A stretch of 38,019 nt of DNA from Acidobacteriota bacterium (GTDB lineage Bacteria > Acidobacteriota > Polarisedimenticolia > Gp22-AA2). Location of the stretch: assembly GCA_018606725.1 (NCBI GenBank), contig JAGYID010000022.1, forward strand, positions 1-38,019, written 5' to 3'. Shown here piece by piece: positions 24,167 to 32,516 of the stretch. The notes below the pieces were generated by a model. That model had not been told where the DNA came from and did not search any database. It saw only the letters and a list, made by a program, of their open reading frames with translations. A program made the position numbers and the translations under genes. Positions within the stretch are counted from its first letter, which is position 1; the number at the start of each line of letters is the position of its first letter.

Positions 24167-25357
24167 TCAGTGGACGTGGGCCGCGTGCCCCGCGGACCCG
24201 AAGCGCAGCAGCATGAAGACGTGCAGCGACAGCGGATCGGAGCCGTAGACCGGCCCGAGGTCGTCGGCGAATCGGTAGGCTGTGAGATCCGCCCCGAGGC
24301 CGCAGTCGACCCCGTGCAGCAGCGGCACGTCCATGACGTAACCCAGCGTCGCCGCGGCCACGCTGGTCCGCTGCGCCGGCGTACCCGCCGGCCGCTGCTC
24401 CTTGTTGATCAGCTCGTACACGTCCCGATCGACGCTCTCGACGCGCCCGTAGACGGAGTGCCGCCGGCGGAACTTCCAGGTCGCCTCGAGGCCGTTGCCC
24501 CATTCCGGCCCCTCCTCCAGCAGATTGCGCCCGACGATCAGCGCCGCCCCCAGGAAGCCGTTCGCGGTCGTGCGGCGGTACTCGGCGGAGATGGTCTGGC
24601 GCGTCTGGTTGCCTTCCTCCAGCGCCTCGGGATCGGTGCGGCGCGCCGCCGAGATCTGCAACGACAGGCCCGGCGCCGGACGAACGGTCAGACGCCCCGC
24701 GTAGGAGTCGATCGGTCCGAGGTCGATGTCCCAGCGGTTCTCGTCCGGCTCCTGGCCGTAGAACGCCGAACCCTCGATGGTCAGCCACGCCGCCGACAGC
24801 CCGGCGGTGATCACACTGGCGGAGATGTGGGTCGAGTCCTGGTTGTGGTGCGCCAGGGGCGCGGCCGGATTCGCCGACGCCGACAGCCGGTGCGGGTAGG
24901 CGGTCGGGCCGACCGCCGGCTCGCCCCACGGCGCGGCGTACAGATGCAGCGTCGTCCGCGGCCGGAGCGGCTTGTCCCACGCGGCGGCGAGCTGGACGAA
25001 CAGATCGTGCGGGTGCTGCCGGTCGACGAGCAGCACGCCGTCGTACGTCTCGCCGCGCTGGAACAGCTCCGGCGCGCCCTGCGGGGGGATGGTCGCCGGC
25101 TCGATGGTGAATGTTCCCAGGAAATCGAAGCGGCCGCCGGCCCAGTCGCGCGACGTCGTGAGCATGACGTGATTGGCCGACTCGAAGTCGCGGCTCCCGG
25201 ACTCGCCGCCCTGCTTGTTGGACGTCAGGAAGGCGTAGCCGTGCCAGGTCGTCCGCCAGTGCGCCGCCGCATCGTCCGTCGCATCGCCCGCCGCGGCGGG
25301 ACCGCGGGCGGCGCCCACCGCCAGACACACGACCGGAACGAGCCAGCGACCCCGCAT
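24167..25357 (-). CDS. Predicted outer-membrane beta-barrel protein, function unknown
   Basis: A 396-residue exported protein. The signal peptide is RGRWLVPVVCLAVGAARGPAAA. The rest alternates polar and hydrophobic residues in short strands and carries repeated aromatic girdle residues. Runs such as VGPTAYPHRLSASANPAAPLAHHNQDSTHIS (about the middle) and IEGSAFYGQEPDENRWDIDLGPIDSYAGRL belong to a conserved but uncharacterised family that I have seen in many environmental Gram-negatives. It ends in a His-rich tail (HAAHVH). ATG at 25357 is chosen because GGAGG (25367-25363 on the minus strand) is 5 bases upstream and the signal peptide then starts at residue 2; the frame is open 12 codons further. 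The role may be transport or metal-related, but nothing here proves it. Confidence 0.7.
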   Translation of the reverse strand: MRGRWLVPVVCLAVGAARGPAAAGDATDDAAAHWRTTWHGYAFLTSNKQGGESGSRDFESANHVMLTTSRDWAGGRFDFLGTFTIEPATIPPQGAPELFQRGETYDGVLLVDRQHPHDLFVQLAAAWDKPLRPRTTLHLYAAPWGEPAVGPTAYPHRLSASANPAAPLAHHNQDSTHISASVITAGLSAAWLTIEGSAFYGQEPDENRWDIDLGPIDSYAGRLTVRPAPGLSLQISAARRTDPEALEEGNQTRQTISAEYRRTTANGFLGAALIVGRNLLEEGPEWGNGLEATWKFRRRHSVYGRVESVDRDVYELINKEQRPAGTPAQRTSVAAATLGYVMDVPLLHGVDCGLGADLTAYRFADDLGPVYGSDPLSLHVFMLLRFGSAGHAAHVH

Positions 25358-25474
25358 GATCCCCTCCTCGGATGCCCCCAGTGACCCAGGCACGGCGAAC
25401 GCCGGCGCATTCTCTCACCGGCGTCTGGACTTGTCGCCCCCCGGGCGGTTAGGATGCGCCTCCCGGAGATCGCG

Positions 25475-26734
25475 ATGCCGACCAAACCCGGATCAAAAGC
25501 GCCGCGCGCCGCGTTCCGGCCGCCGCAGGAGCAGTACGAATACCTCCGCAAGGGGGCGGTCGACATCATCCGCCCCGAGGAGCTGCTCGCCAAGCTGGAG
25601 CGCTCGCACCGCACCGGCGTCCCGCTGACCGTCAAGGTCGGTTTCGATCCGTCGGCGCCCGACCTGCATCTCGGCCACACCGTCGTCATCCGGAAGATGA
25701 AGCACTTTCAGGACATGGGTCATCGCGTCGTCTTCCTGATCGGCGATTTCACCGGCATGATCGGCGATCCGACCGGGCAGTCCAAGACCCGGCCGGTGCT
25801 GACGAAGGAGCAGGTCAAGACCAACGCCGAGACCTACAAGAAGCAGGTGTTCAAGATCCTGCACCCGAAGAAGACGGTCGTCGAGTTCAACAGCCGCTGG
25901 CTCGGCCGGCTCGGTTCCGCCGGGCTCGTGCAGCTGGCCTCGAAGTACACCGTGGCGCGCCTCCTGGAGCGCGACGATTTCGCCAAGCGCTACAAGTCCG
26001 GCCTGCCGATCGGCGTGCACGAGTTCCTCTACCCGCTGGCGCAGGCGTACGACTCGGTGGCCCTCGAGTGCGACGTCGAGATGGGCGGCACCGACCAGAC
26101 CTTCAATCTGCTGGTCGGGCGCGAGGTGATGCGCGAATACGGTCTCGAGCCACAAGTGGTCCTGACCATGCCGCTCTTGGAGGGACTTGACGGCGTCGAG
26201 AAGATGAGCAAGTCGCTCGGCAACTACATCGGCATCAACGAGCCGCCGCGCGAGATCTTCGGCAAGGTCATGTCGATCAGCGACGATCTGATGTGGCGCT
26301 ACTGGACGCTGTGCACCGACCTGCCGCAGCGAGACATCGAGACGATGCGCGCCCGCCTCGCGACGGGGGAGCTGCATCCGAAGGCGGTCAAGACCGACCT
26401 GGCGAAGCGGATCGTCGCCGACTACCACGGCGACGACGCGGCCGCGGCGGCGGCGTCCGAATTCGAGAAGATCTTCACCCGCAAGGAGACGCCGGACGAG
26501 ATCCGCGAGGTCCGCCACCGGGCGGAGGGCGGCTCGATCTGGGTGCCCAAGCTCCTGGCCGAGTGCGGCCTGAGCAAGTCGAGCAGCGAGGGGCGCCGTC
26601 TGATCGAGCAGGGGGGCGTCACCATCGACGGCGAACGGCTGACCGATCCCCGCAGCGAGATCCCCGCGGCGCCCGGCACCTCCCGCCTCATCAAGGTCGG
26701 CAAGCGGCACTTCGTCCGCGTCACCTTCGACTAG
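25475..26734 (+). CDS. tyrS: Tyrosyl-tRNA synthetase (TyrRS, TyrZ-like subgroup)
   Basis: Class I synthetase charging tRNA-Tyr. The 419 residues contain the HIGH motif as HLGH (65-68) after [11 protein letters not shown], the tyrosine-binding [15 protein letters not shown], the KMSKS loop (243-247), and a C-terminal S4 RNA-binding domain (about 350-415, [27 protein letters not shown] in pieces). The sequence style ([15 protein letters not shown] rather than GFDPTADSLHIGH) points to the TyrZ-like subgroup. I choose ATG 25475 because GGAG lies 6 bases upstream; ATG 25454 in the same frame has no good site. It is transcribed divergently from the beta-barrel gene. Confidence 0.95.
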   Translation: MPTKPGSKAPRAAFRPPQEQYEYLRKGAVDIIRPEELLAKLERSHRTGVPLTVKVGFDPSAPDLHLGHTVVIRKMKHFQDMGHRVVFLIGDFTGMIGDPTGQSKTRPVLTKEQVKTNAETYKKQVFKILHPKKTVVEFNSRWLGRLGSAGLVQLASKYTVARLLERDDFAKRYKSGLPIGVHEFLYPLAQAYDSVALECDVEMGGTDQTFNLLVGREVMREYGLEPQVVLTMPLLEGLDGVEKMSKSLGNYIGINEPPREIFGKVMSISDDLMWRYWTLCTDLPQRDIETMRARLATGELHPKAVKTDLAKRIVADYHGDDAAAAAASEFEKIFTRKETPDEIREVRHRAEGGSIWVPKLLAECGLSKSSSEGRRLIEQGGVTIDGERLTDPRSEIPAAPGTSRLIKVGKRHFVRVTFD

Positions 26735-26744
26735 GAGCCTGTCC
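26734..26744 (+). repeat. REP-like element, copy 1 core
   Basis: GGAGCCTGTCC starts in the tyrS stop codon. The same 11 bases occur in inverted orientation at 28809-28819. The copy is followed by a weak hairpin, GTCCCG (26741-26746) with CGGGAC (26756-26761). There are only two copies in the window. Confidence 0.4.
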
Positions 26745-26780
26745 CGGCATACGGGCGGGACCCCGGAACCCCGGCGCCGA

Positions 26781-27629
26781 TCAGTAGTGCAACAGGATCT
26801 CCGCGCCGCCGCGCGGGTCGAGGATCATCGCGGTGTGGTCGGCGACCACCTCGAAGCCGGCGCGCAGCGCGTTGCGGTGCGCCGGGCCGTCGGGCTGGGC
26901 GCCGAGACAGGCGAGATCGCAGCCGGCGGCGGCCGCGGTCGCCAGGCGCTCGCGCAGCAGCGCCGCGTGAACCCCGCGACCGCGGAAGGACGGCAGCGTG
27001 CTGGCGCCGAACAGGTGCGCGACGCCGCCTTCGCAGGCGAGCGCCGCGCCGCCGGCCGGCTGCTCCTCGATGGTCGCCAGGAAGCAGCCGATCTCCGGCA
27101 TGCGGCGGAACGTCTCGTAGATGTCGGTGACGAGCAGCGGCCGCTCGGACTGTTCGACGAAGCCGCGCGCTACGACCGCGATCCACTGGGCGAACTGATC
27201 CGGCGTCGTCCGGCGGACCCGGACGGCGGACGATGCCGCGGCCGGCGGGGGAGAGCCGGGCAGCGACGCCGCCAGGCCGAGCGTCCGCCGCCCCGGCCGG
27301 TAGCCGCGCTTGTCCAGGAGCGCCCGCAGGGACGGATCCGCCCGCGTGGAGAGATCGATCTCGGCCGGCACGCCGCGGCTCTGATAGAACTCCTCGAGAA
27401 CGGCCAGGTCGGCGTCGAGGACCGGGACGCCGAGGCCGAGCCCGAACGCCTGCGTCAGCGGCGAGCCGATGCCGGCGTACACCGCCAGTCCGCCGGCGAC
27501 CGGCAGGGCGGTCGCGGCGACCCTCGGCCGCACCTCGCGGAGGGCCCGGACGTACGCGGCGGTGAGGCGCAGCGCCGACGCCTCGATGCGCCGCGGCTCA
27601 GGGCGCGACCGGTTCCTGGACGATCGCAC
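26781..27629 (-). CDS. GNAT-family N-acetyltransferase
   Basis: A 282-residue two-part protein. The N-terminal half (LPVAGGLAVYAGIGSPLTQAFGLGLG...EEFYQSRGVPAEIDLSTRADPSLRALLDKRGYRP) is typical of a GNAT subgroup in which two degenerate GNAT folds are joined. The C-terminal half holds the acetyl-CoA loop (TLPSFRGRGVHAALLRERL) and the closing RNALRAGFEVVADHTAMILDP. The acceptor substrate is unknown. GTG 27629 lies 32 bases inside the upstream gene and is supported by GAGGAG (27640-27635, minus strand) 5 bases before it, so the overlap looks real and the two genes are probably coupled. It converges with tyrS. Confidence 0.88.
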   Translation of the reverse strand: MRSSRNRSRPEPRRIEASALRLTAAYVRALREVRPRVAATALPVAGGLAVYAGIGSPLTQAFGLGLGVPVLDADLAVLEEFYQSRGVPAEIDLSTRADPSLRALLDKRGYRPGRRTLGLAASLPGSPPPAAASSAVRVRRTTPDQFAQWIAVVARGFVEQSERPLLVTDIYETFRRMPEIGCFLATIEEQPAGGAALACEGGVAHLFGASTLPSFRGRGVHAALLRERLATAAAAGCDLACLGAQPDGPAHRNALRAGFEVVADHTAMILDPRGGAEILLHY

Positions 27630-28230
27630 GAATCTCCTCGGGGGTCAGACCGGTGATGTCGTGCAGCCGGCCGACCGGTGTGCCGCGGTGGCGGCGGATG
27701 TGGTCCTCGAGCTCCCGGCGCGGCGGCTCGCCCGACACGTAGAACACGCGGTCGAGCAGCGCCTCGATTTCCGCCAGCTGCCCCGCCTGGTCCTTCTTGC
27801 CGGCCTTCAGGGAAAGTTCGACGCTGGTGCTGCCGCTCTGGGCCCACATCGCCATGGTGCGACCGAACATCGGGTTCGGGTTGCCCGGCTGCGGGATGTC
27901 GGTCGCCCGCAGCGTGCGGGCCTCGTCCTCGCTTCGATAGACCGTCAGCGTCAACCGGGTGCCCCCCTCGTCGTTCACCCGTTCGATGAACACCCTCTCG
28001 AAACGGTCGAACAGCACCGGGGCCCGCTCGCTCCCGTAACCCACGCCATCGAGGCTGACGACGTTCGGAGAGGCGGCGTTCACCGAACGCCGCAAATCGA
28101 TCCGCAGCCGCAGGGTCATCCGCTCGTAGCGCCCGCGGACGTCCCGGAAGACCTCGCGCTGGATGGCGCGCGCCGGGGTCGCCAGCGCGAGGAGCAGCGC
28201 CGCAAGCACGGGGAGGCGCGCTCTATCCAT
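27598..28230 (-). CDS. Exported protein of unknown function
   Basis: A 210-residue protein with a clear signal peptide (MDRARLPVLAALLLALATPARA, cleavage expected after ARA). The mature part starts IQREVFRDVRGRYERMTLRLRIDL and looks mostly beta-rich in its first two-thirds, then has an acidic helical stretch (AGQLAEIEALLDRVFYV) and ends with HDITGLTPEEIRAIVQE. I do not recognise the family. It is transcribed divergently from the complex I-like operon across a 43-base gap and is followed by the GNAT gene with a 32-base overlap. Confidence 0.65.
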   Translation of the reverse strand: MDRARLPVLAALLLALATPARAIQREVFRDVRGRYERMTLRLRIDLRRSVNAASPNVVSLDGVGYGSERAPVLFDRFERVFIERVNDEGGTRLTLTVYRSEDEARTLRATDIPQPGNPNPMFGRTMAMWAQSGSTSVELSLKAGKKDQAGQLAEIEALLDRVFYVSGEPPRRELEDHIRRHRGTPVGRLHDITGLTPEEIRAIVQEPVAP

Positions 28231-28243
28231 GCGGCCATTCTAC

Positions 28244-28252
28244 TGTCATAAT
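28244..28252 (+). promoter_or_regulatory. Candidate extended -10 for the Ehr-like operon
   Basis: TGTCATAAT: an extended -10 (TGn followed by CATAAT, 5 of 6), 21 bases before ATG 28274, in the 43-base divergent gap. No good -35 hexamer is visible, as is common with extended -10 promoters. Confidence 0.35.
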
Positions 28253-28273
28253 GCGCCCCGCTCGAGCCTCGTG

Positions 28274-28837
28274 ATGGCGAAACTCTTCGCGAAGATCTGG
28301 CGCACCGGGATCGTCACCGAGCCTCTGTCGATTGAGGCGGGCCGCACCCTCGACCTGGCGCGGCGCATCGAGGACCGGACCCGGCGCCTCCTGGGGCGGG
28401 CGCTCGCCATCCGCCAGGTCGACGCCGGTTCGTGCAACGGCTGCGAGATCGAAATCGCCGCACTGCCCAACCCCATTTACGATTGCGAGAGATTCGGCAT
28501 CCATTTCGTCGCCTCGCCGCGGCACGCCGACCTGCTGCTGGTGACCGGACCGGTGACCCGCAACATGGAGGTGCCGCTGCGCAAGACCTGGGAGGCGACG
28601 CCCGATCCAAAGCTGGTCGTGTCGATCGGCGACTGCGCGCACGATTGCGGCGTCTTCCGCGGCGGCTACGGCGTGAGCGGCCCGGTCGCCTCGGTGATCC
28701 CGGTCGACGCGCACGTCCCCGGATGCCCACCCGAGCCGGCCGACATCCTGGCCGGCATCCTGAAGGCGCTCGACCGCCTGCCGGAGCCCGGGAGCCGGGC
28801 TGATTCCCGGACAGGCTCCACAGCGAGCCGCCGCTGA
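28274..28837 (+). CDS. NuoB/EchC-like small subunit of a hydrogenase-related complex
   Basis: A 187-residue homologue of complex I NuoB and group 4 hydrogenase small subunits. It carries one [4Fe-4S] cluster: Cys54 and Cys57 (GSCNGCEIEI), Cys121 (GDCAHDC) and Cys151 (PGCPPEP). CNGCE is the hydrogenase-4/Ech form, not the CC form of NuoB. This cluster would be the last relay before the active site in the large subunit. It is the first gene of the operon, the order also known for Rv0082-Rv0087 of Mycobacterium tuberculosis. The 3' end (about residues 170-187) is encoded by a REP-like hairpin sequence and reads as a Ser/Arg tail not needed by the fold. Its stop overlaps the next ATG (TGATG). Confidence 0.88.
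   Translation: MAKLFAKIWRTGIVTEPLSIEAGRTLDLARRIEDRTRRLLGRALAIRQVDAGSCNGCEIEIAALPNPIYDCERFGIHFVASPRHADLLLVTGPVTRNMEVPLRKTWEATPDPKLVVSIGDCAHDCGVFRGGYGVSGPVASVIPVDAHVPGCPPEPADILAGILKALDRLPEPGSRADSRTGSTASRR
28779..28819 (-). repeat. REP-like element, copy 2, inside the small-subunit 3' end
   Basis: On the minus strand GGAGCCTGTCC (28819-28809) is followed by CCGGG-aatcag-CCCGG, giving a compact hairpin, then more GC-rich inverted sequence. The 11-base core equals copy 1 after tyrS. It lies in frame in the last 18 or so codons of the small-subunit gene. Confidence 0.4.
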
Positions 28838-30876
28838 TGTTCCTGTTGCTGATGCTCGCAGCCTACGCCGCCGGCGCCGTCACCGCGCTCGCCCTGCCGC
28901 CCGCCCGCGGGCGGCGTCCCGCCGCGGCGTGCCTGGCCCTGGGGGCCCTGGCCGGCGCAGTCGCGGGCGCGCGCGTCGTGATCACCGGCCAGCCGGTCGG
29001 CTGGGAGCTCCCATCGTCCCTGCCGGGTCTGGCGTTGCTGCTCGAGCTCGACCCTCTCGGCGGATTTTTCCTCTGCCTGATCGGCCTGGTGGTGCTGCCC
29101 GCGGCGATCTACGCCCCGGACTACCTGGCCTCGCCCGCCGCGCCCGACGCCGCCGGCGGAGCGCACGCCGCGGACGGGGGCCGCGTCGCCGGCGCGCTCA
29201 CCGCGCTGTTCATCCTGTCGATGAGCCTGGTGGTGGCGGCCGGCAACGTCTTCACCTTCCTGCTCTGTTGGGAAGGAATGGCGGTCTGCTCGCTCCTGCT
29301 GGTGGTCGGCGACGGCGCGACCGAGGAGCGCCGGGGCGCGGGCCGCTGGTATGCCGGGATGGCACACGCCGGCTTTCTGCTGATTGCCGCCTGCCTGCTG
29401 CTGCTCGCGGCGCGCACCAGCGGTGGCGCCTTCGCCGACATCCGCGGCGCGTCGTACGGCCTCGGAACCGGTGCGCGCAACGCGATGTTCCTGATGGCGC
29501 TGTTCGGATTCGGCTCCAAGGCGGGGCTTGTGCCGCTGCAGGGCTGGCTGCCGCGCGCCCACCCGGCCGCGCCCAGCCATGTCTCGGCGTTGATGTCGGG
29601 CGCGATGCTCAAGCTCGGTCTGTACGGCTTCCTGCGCGTCGTCTTCGACCTGCTGGGGGGAGGACCGCCGTGGTGGGGCGGCCTGGCGCTCGCCCTCGGG
29701 ATCATCTCGGCCCTCTACGGCGTGCTCTACGCCCTGCTGGAGCGGGACCTGAAACGGCTCCTCGCCTACAGCAGCATCGAGAACCTGGGCCTGATCTTCA
29801 TGGGGGCCGGCCTCGGGCTGGTGTTCCACGGCGCCGGCCGGGGCGACCTGGCGGCGCTGGCGCTGCTGGCTTCTCTGTTCCACGCCTTCAACCACGCCGC
29901 CTTCAAGGGATTGCTGTTCATGGGCGCCGGCAGCGTCGTGCGCGCCACCGGCACGCGCGACCTGGAGGCGATGGGCGGGCTGATCAAGCGGATGCCGTGG
30001 ACGGCCGCCTGCACTCTCGTCGGCGCCATGGCCATCGCCGCCCTGCCGCCGCTCAACGGCTTCGCGAGCGAATGGCTGCTGTTCCAGTCGCTGATGGCCG
30101 GCGTCGGCGTGGCGGGGCCGCTGTTCGCGGTCGCCATGGCGATGTCGGTCGGGGCCCTGGCCCTGACCGGGGGTCTGGCGGCCGCCTGCTTCGTGAAGGC
30201 GTTCGGGATCACCTTCCTGGCGCTGCCGCGCGGCCGGGCTGCGGCCGAGGCGGCCGAGTCGCCCCGCCTCATGCGCCTGGCGATGCTGATCCCGGCCGCC
30301 GCCTGCGTCCTGTTGGGGATTCTGGCGCCGTCGTTCGGGCGCTTCACCGCCGCGGCGCTCGCCGCCGTGCCGTGGCTCGACCCGTCGTCGGCGAGCTTCC
30401 GGCTCGACGCCGGCTTCGAGGTGCGCGATGGGTTCGGGCGGATCGCACCGGCGGTCCTGGCGCTGCTCCTGCTCGGGTCGGCGGCGGCCGCCTGGGGCGC
30501 CGTGCGGTTGCTGGCCTCCCGCCGGCGGCGCGTCGGGGAAACCTGGGGCTGCGGCCGGATCGGCCAGACGTCGCGCATGGAGTACACCGCCGCGGCCTTT
30601 GCCGAACCTCTCCTGAGGGTTTTCGGCGACCTGCTGCGACCGACGCGCGACCTGACGATTGAATTCCATCCGGAGTCGAAGTACTTCGTCCGATCCATCG
30701 GATATCGGACGCGCGTGCGCGCCTGGCTCGAAGAGGACCTCGCCGGGGCGATCCGGCGTCTCCTGCGCCCGCTGGGCGGATCGGGCCGCCTCATCCAGTC
30801 GGGCTCCGTGCACCTGTATATCGCCTACGTGTTCGCGGCGCTGCTGGCGTTCCTGCTGCTGGCGAGGTGGATGTGA
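28837..30876 (+). CDS. hyfB: HyfB-like proton-conducting membrane subunit
   Basis: A 679-residue antiporter-like membrane subunit of the NuoL/NuoM/MrpA family in its hydrogenase-4 HyfB form. Key pumping residues are kept: the Glu of CWEGMAVCSLLLVVG (helix 5 type) and the Lys of GFGSKAGLVPLQGWLPRAHPAAP (helix 7 type), plus the Lys of AFNHAAFKGLLFMGAGS. About 14-16 hydrophobic segments are visible. The C-terminal extension (SRMEYTAAAFAEPLLRVFGD..., IEFHPESKYFVR) is the recognised HyfB tail that packs against the rest of the membrane arm. It overlaps the small-subunit gene by one base and the HyfC-like gene by 4 bases. Confidence 0.92.
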   Translation: MFLLLMLAAYAAGAVTALALPPARGRRPAAACLALGALAGAVAGARVVITGQPVGWELPSSLPGLALLLELDPLGGFFLCLIGLVVLPAAIYAPDYLASPAAPDAAGGAHAADGGRVAGALTALFILSMSLVVAAGNVFTFLLCWEGMAVCSLLLVVGDGATEERRGAGRWYAGMAHAGFLLIAACLLLLAARTSGGAFADIRGASYGLGTGARNAMFLMALFGFGSKAGLVPLQGWLPRAHPAAPSHVSALMSGAMLKLGLYGFLRVVFDLLGGGPPWWGGLALALGIISALYGVLYALLERDLKRLLAYSSIENLGLIFMGAGLGLVFHGAGRGDLAALALLASLFHAFNHAAFKGLLFMGAGSVVRATGTRDLEAMGGLIKRMPWTAACTLVGAMAIAALPPLNGFASEWLLFQSLMAGVGVAGPLFAVAMAMSVGALALTGGLAAACFVKAFGITFLALPRGRAAAEAAESPRLMRLAMLIPAAACVLLGILAPSFGRFTAAALAAVPWLDPSSASFRLDAGFEVRDGFGRIAPAVLALLLLGSAAAAWGAVRLLASRRRRVGETWGCGRIGQTSRMEYTAAAFAEPLLRVFGDLLRPTRDLTIEFHPESKYFVRSIGYRTRVRAWLEEDLAGAIRRLLRPLGGSGRLIQSGSVHLYIAYVFAALLAFLLLARWM

Positions 30877-31844
30877 TCGGCGCCGGCGGCGGGGCGACCG
30901 GCCTCGGCGCGATCCTGGTCGAGGTCCTGCAGGGTCTCCTGGCGTTGCTGCTTGCGCCCGGCATCGTCGGGCTGGTGCGTTTCATCAAGGCGCGGCTTCA
31001 GGGGAGGCGCGGGGCGCCGCCTTGGCAGCCGTACCGCGAGCTCGCCAAACTGTTCGGCAAGGAGATGGTGGTGTCGCGGAACGCCTCCTGGATCTTCGGG
31101 GTCGCGCCGTACGTCGTGTTCGCCAGCACGCTCGCCGTGGCGCTGCTGGTGCCGATGCTGGCGGCACCGCTGCCGATCGACCGGGCCGGGGATCTGATCG
31201 TGGTGGTCTACCTCCTGCTCCTCGGCACGTTCGCCATCGGTCTCGCCGGGCTCGACCCGGGCTCGGCGTTCGGCGGCATGGGCAGCAGCCGGGCGCTGAC
31301 CATCGCGGCGCTGGCGGAGCCGACGATCGCGCTGGCGGTGTTCGCGCTGGCGGTCCCGGCCGGTTCGACCAATCTCGGCCGCATCGTGGCGCGGGCCATC
31401 GAGGACCCGGGCGGAGCCCTGAGCCCGGGGCACCTGATGGCGCTGGCGGCGCTGTTCATCGTCATGCTGGCGGAGGCCGGCCGCCTGCCGGTCGACAATC
31501 CGGCGACGCACCTCGAGCTGACGATGATCCACGAGGCGATGATCCTGGAGTACTCGGGGCGTTCCCTGGCCCTCCTCGAGTGGGCGGCCTTCCTGAAGTT
31601 CTTCGTGTTCCTCAGCCTGCTGGCGAACCTCGGCCTGCCGTGGGGCGTGGCGCTGAACCCCGGCGCGTCGGCCGTCCTTGTCGCGGCGGCGATCCTGATC
31701 GTCAAAGTCGCGCTGCTGGCGGCGGCCGTGGCCGTCCTGGAGACCCGGCTCGCCAAGCTGCGCCTGTTCCGGGTCCCGGAGCTGCTGAGCGTGTCGTTCC
31801 TGCTGGCGCTCCTGGCGATCACCTCGTCGTTCCTGGTGGAGTGA
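30873..31844 (+). CDS. hyfC: HyfC/NuoH-like membrane subunit
   Basis: The membrane subunit that anchors the soluble arm, homologous to NuoH and HycD/HyfC. The 323 residues have about 8 membrane segments and the landmark loop RFIKARLQGRRGAPPWQPYRELAKLFGKE after helix 1, and EAGRLPVDNPATHLELTMIHEAMILEYSGR in the middle; both loops face the soluble arm, and the acidic residues in the second are the proposed start of the proton path. Two GTG codons are possible: 30867, and 30873, which makes a GTGA overlap with the HyfB stop and has GAGG 5 bases upstream; I choose 30873. Confidence 0.92.
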   Translation: MIGAGGGATGLGAILVEVLQGLLALLLAPGIVGLVRFIKARLQGRRGAPPWQPYRELAKLFGKEMVVSRNASWIFGVAPYVVFASTLAVALLVPMLAAPLPIDRAGDLIVVVYLLLLGTFAIGLAGLDPGSAFGGMGSSRALTIAALAEPTIALAVFALAVPAGSTNLGRIVARAIEDPGGALSPGHLMALAALFIVMLAEAGRLPVDNPATHLELTMIHEAMILEYSGRSLALLEWAAFLKFFVFLSLLANLGLPWGVALNPGASAVLVAAAILIVKVALLAAAVAVLETRLAKLRLFRVPELLSVSFLLALLAITSSFLVE

Positions 31845-31847
31845 GCG

Positions 31848-32507
31848 GTGAGTGTCGAAATTTTCACCACGGTGATGACCCTGGCCTCGAGCCTGGTGCT
31901 GCTCGCCGGCATCGCCATCCTGTGGCGGCGGAGTCTGCCGGCCTACATCCACGCGTTCGCGCGGCAGTCGTTCTTCATCGTCGTCGCCGTGCTGGTGCTG
32001 GCCGCCCGGGAGCGTGATCGGGAGCTGGTCCTGGTGGCCCTGCTGATGTTCGCCCTCAAGGTGGTCTTCATGCCGGCGGCGCTGCGCCGGGTGCAGCGCC
32101 ACGTCGGGGCGGACGCCGACGTGCGTCCCTACGTCAATACGCCGGTCAGCCTGGCGATCGCGGGGATTCTGACGCTGGTCGCCTACGCCGTCGCTCAGCC
32201 GGTCGTCGCGCTCAGCCATCTGCCGACCCGCGGCGGAATGCCCCTGGCCCTGGCCTCCGTGTTCGTCGGGCTGTTCATCGTCGCCAGCCGGCGCAGCGCG
32301 CTGTCGCAAATCGTCGGCTTCCTGGTCATGGAGAACGGCATCGCGCTGCTGGCGGTGCTGGCGACCTATGGCGTGCCGCTGATCGTCGAGCTGGGCGTGT
32401 TCCTGGACGTGCTGCTGGGGTTCCTGGTCATGCAGGTTTTCGTCTACCGCATCCGCGACGCCTTCGAGACCACCGACGTCGATCGGCTGCGCTCGCTGCG
32501 TCACTGA
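31848..32507 (+). CDS. hyfE: HyfE-like membrane subunit
   Basis: A 219-residue hydrophobic protein with about 7 membrane helices, homologous to HyfE (HycP in mycobacteria), thought to stand in for NuoJ and NuoK: the C-terminal half (SALSQIVGFLVMENGIALLAVL, with its membrane-embedded Glu) resembles the NuoK/MrpC helices. GTG start, 4 bases after the HyfC stop. The last residues, DAFETTDVDRLRSLRH, are typical of HyfE. Confidence 0.9.
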   Translation: MSVEIFTTVMTLASSLVLLAGIAILWRRSLPAYIHAFARQSFFIVVAVLVLAARERDRELVLVALLMFALKVVFMPAALRRVQRHVGADADVRPYVNTPVSLAIAGILTLVAYAVAQPVVALSHLPTRGGMPLALASVFVGLFIVASRRSALSQIVGFLVMENGIALLAVLATYGVPLIVELGVFLDVLLGFLVMQVFVYRIRDAFETTDVDRLRSLRH

Positions 32508-32516
32508 GGAGAGACC

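Noticed and set aside
26741..26761. Intrinsic terminator between tyrS and the GNAT gene
   Set aside because: The stem has only 6 bp with a 9-base loop and no U tract; I list it only as part of the repeat.
28666..30813. 715-codon minus-strand frame opposite the HyfB-like gene
   Set aside because: Composition is Arg/Gln/Glu/Gly repeats with no fold; the plus-strand membrane protein is certain.
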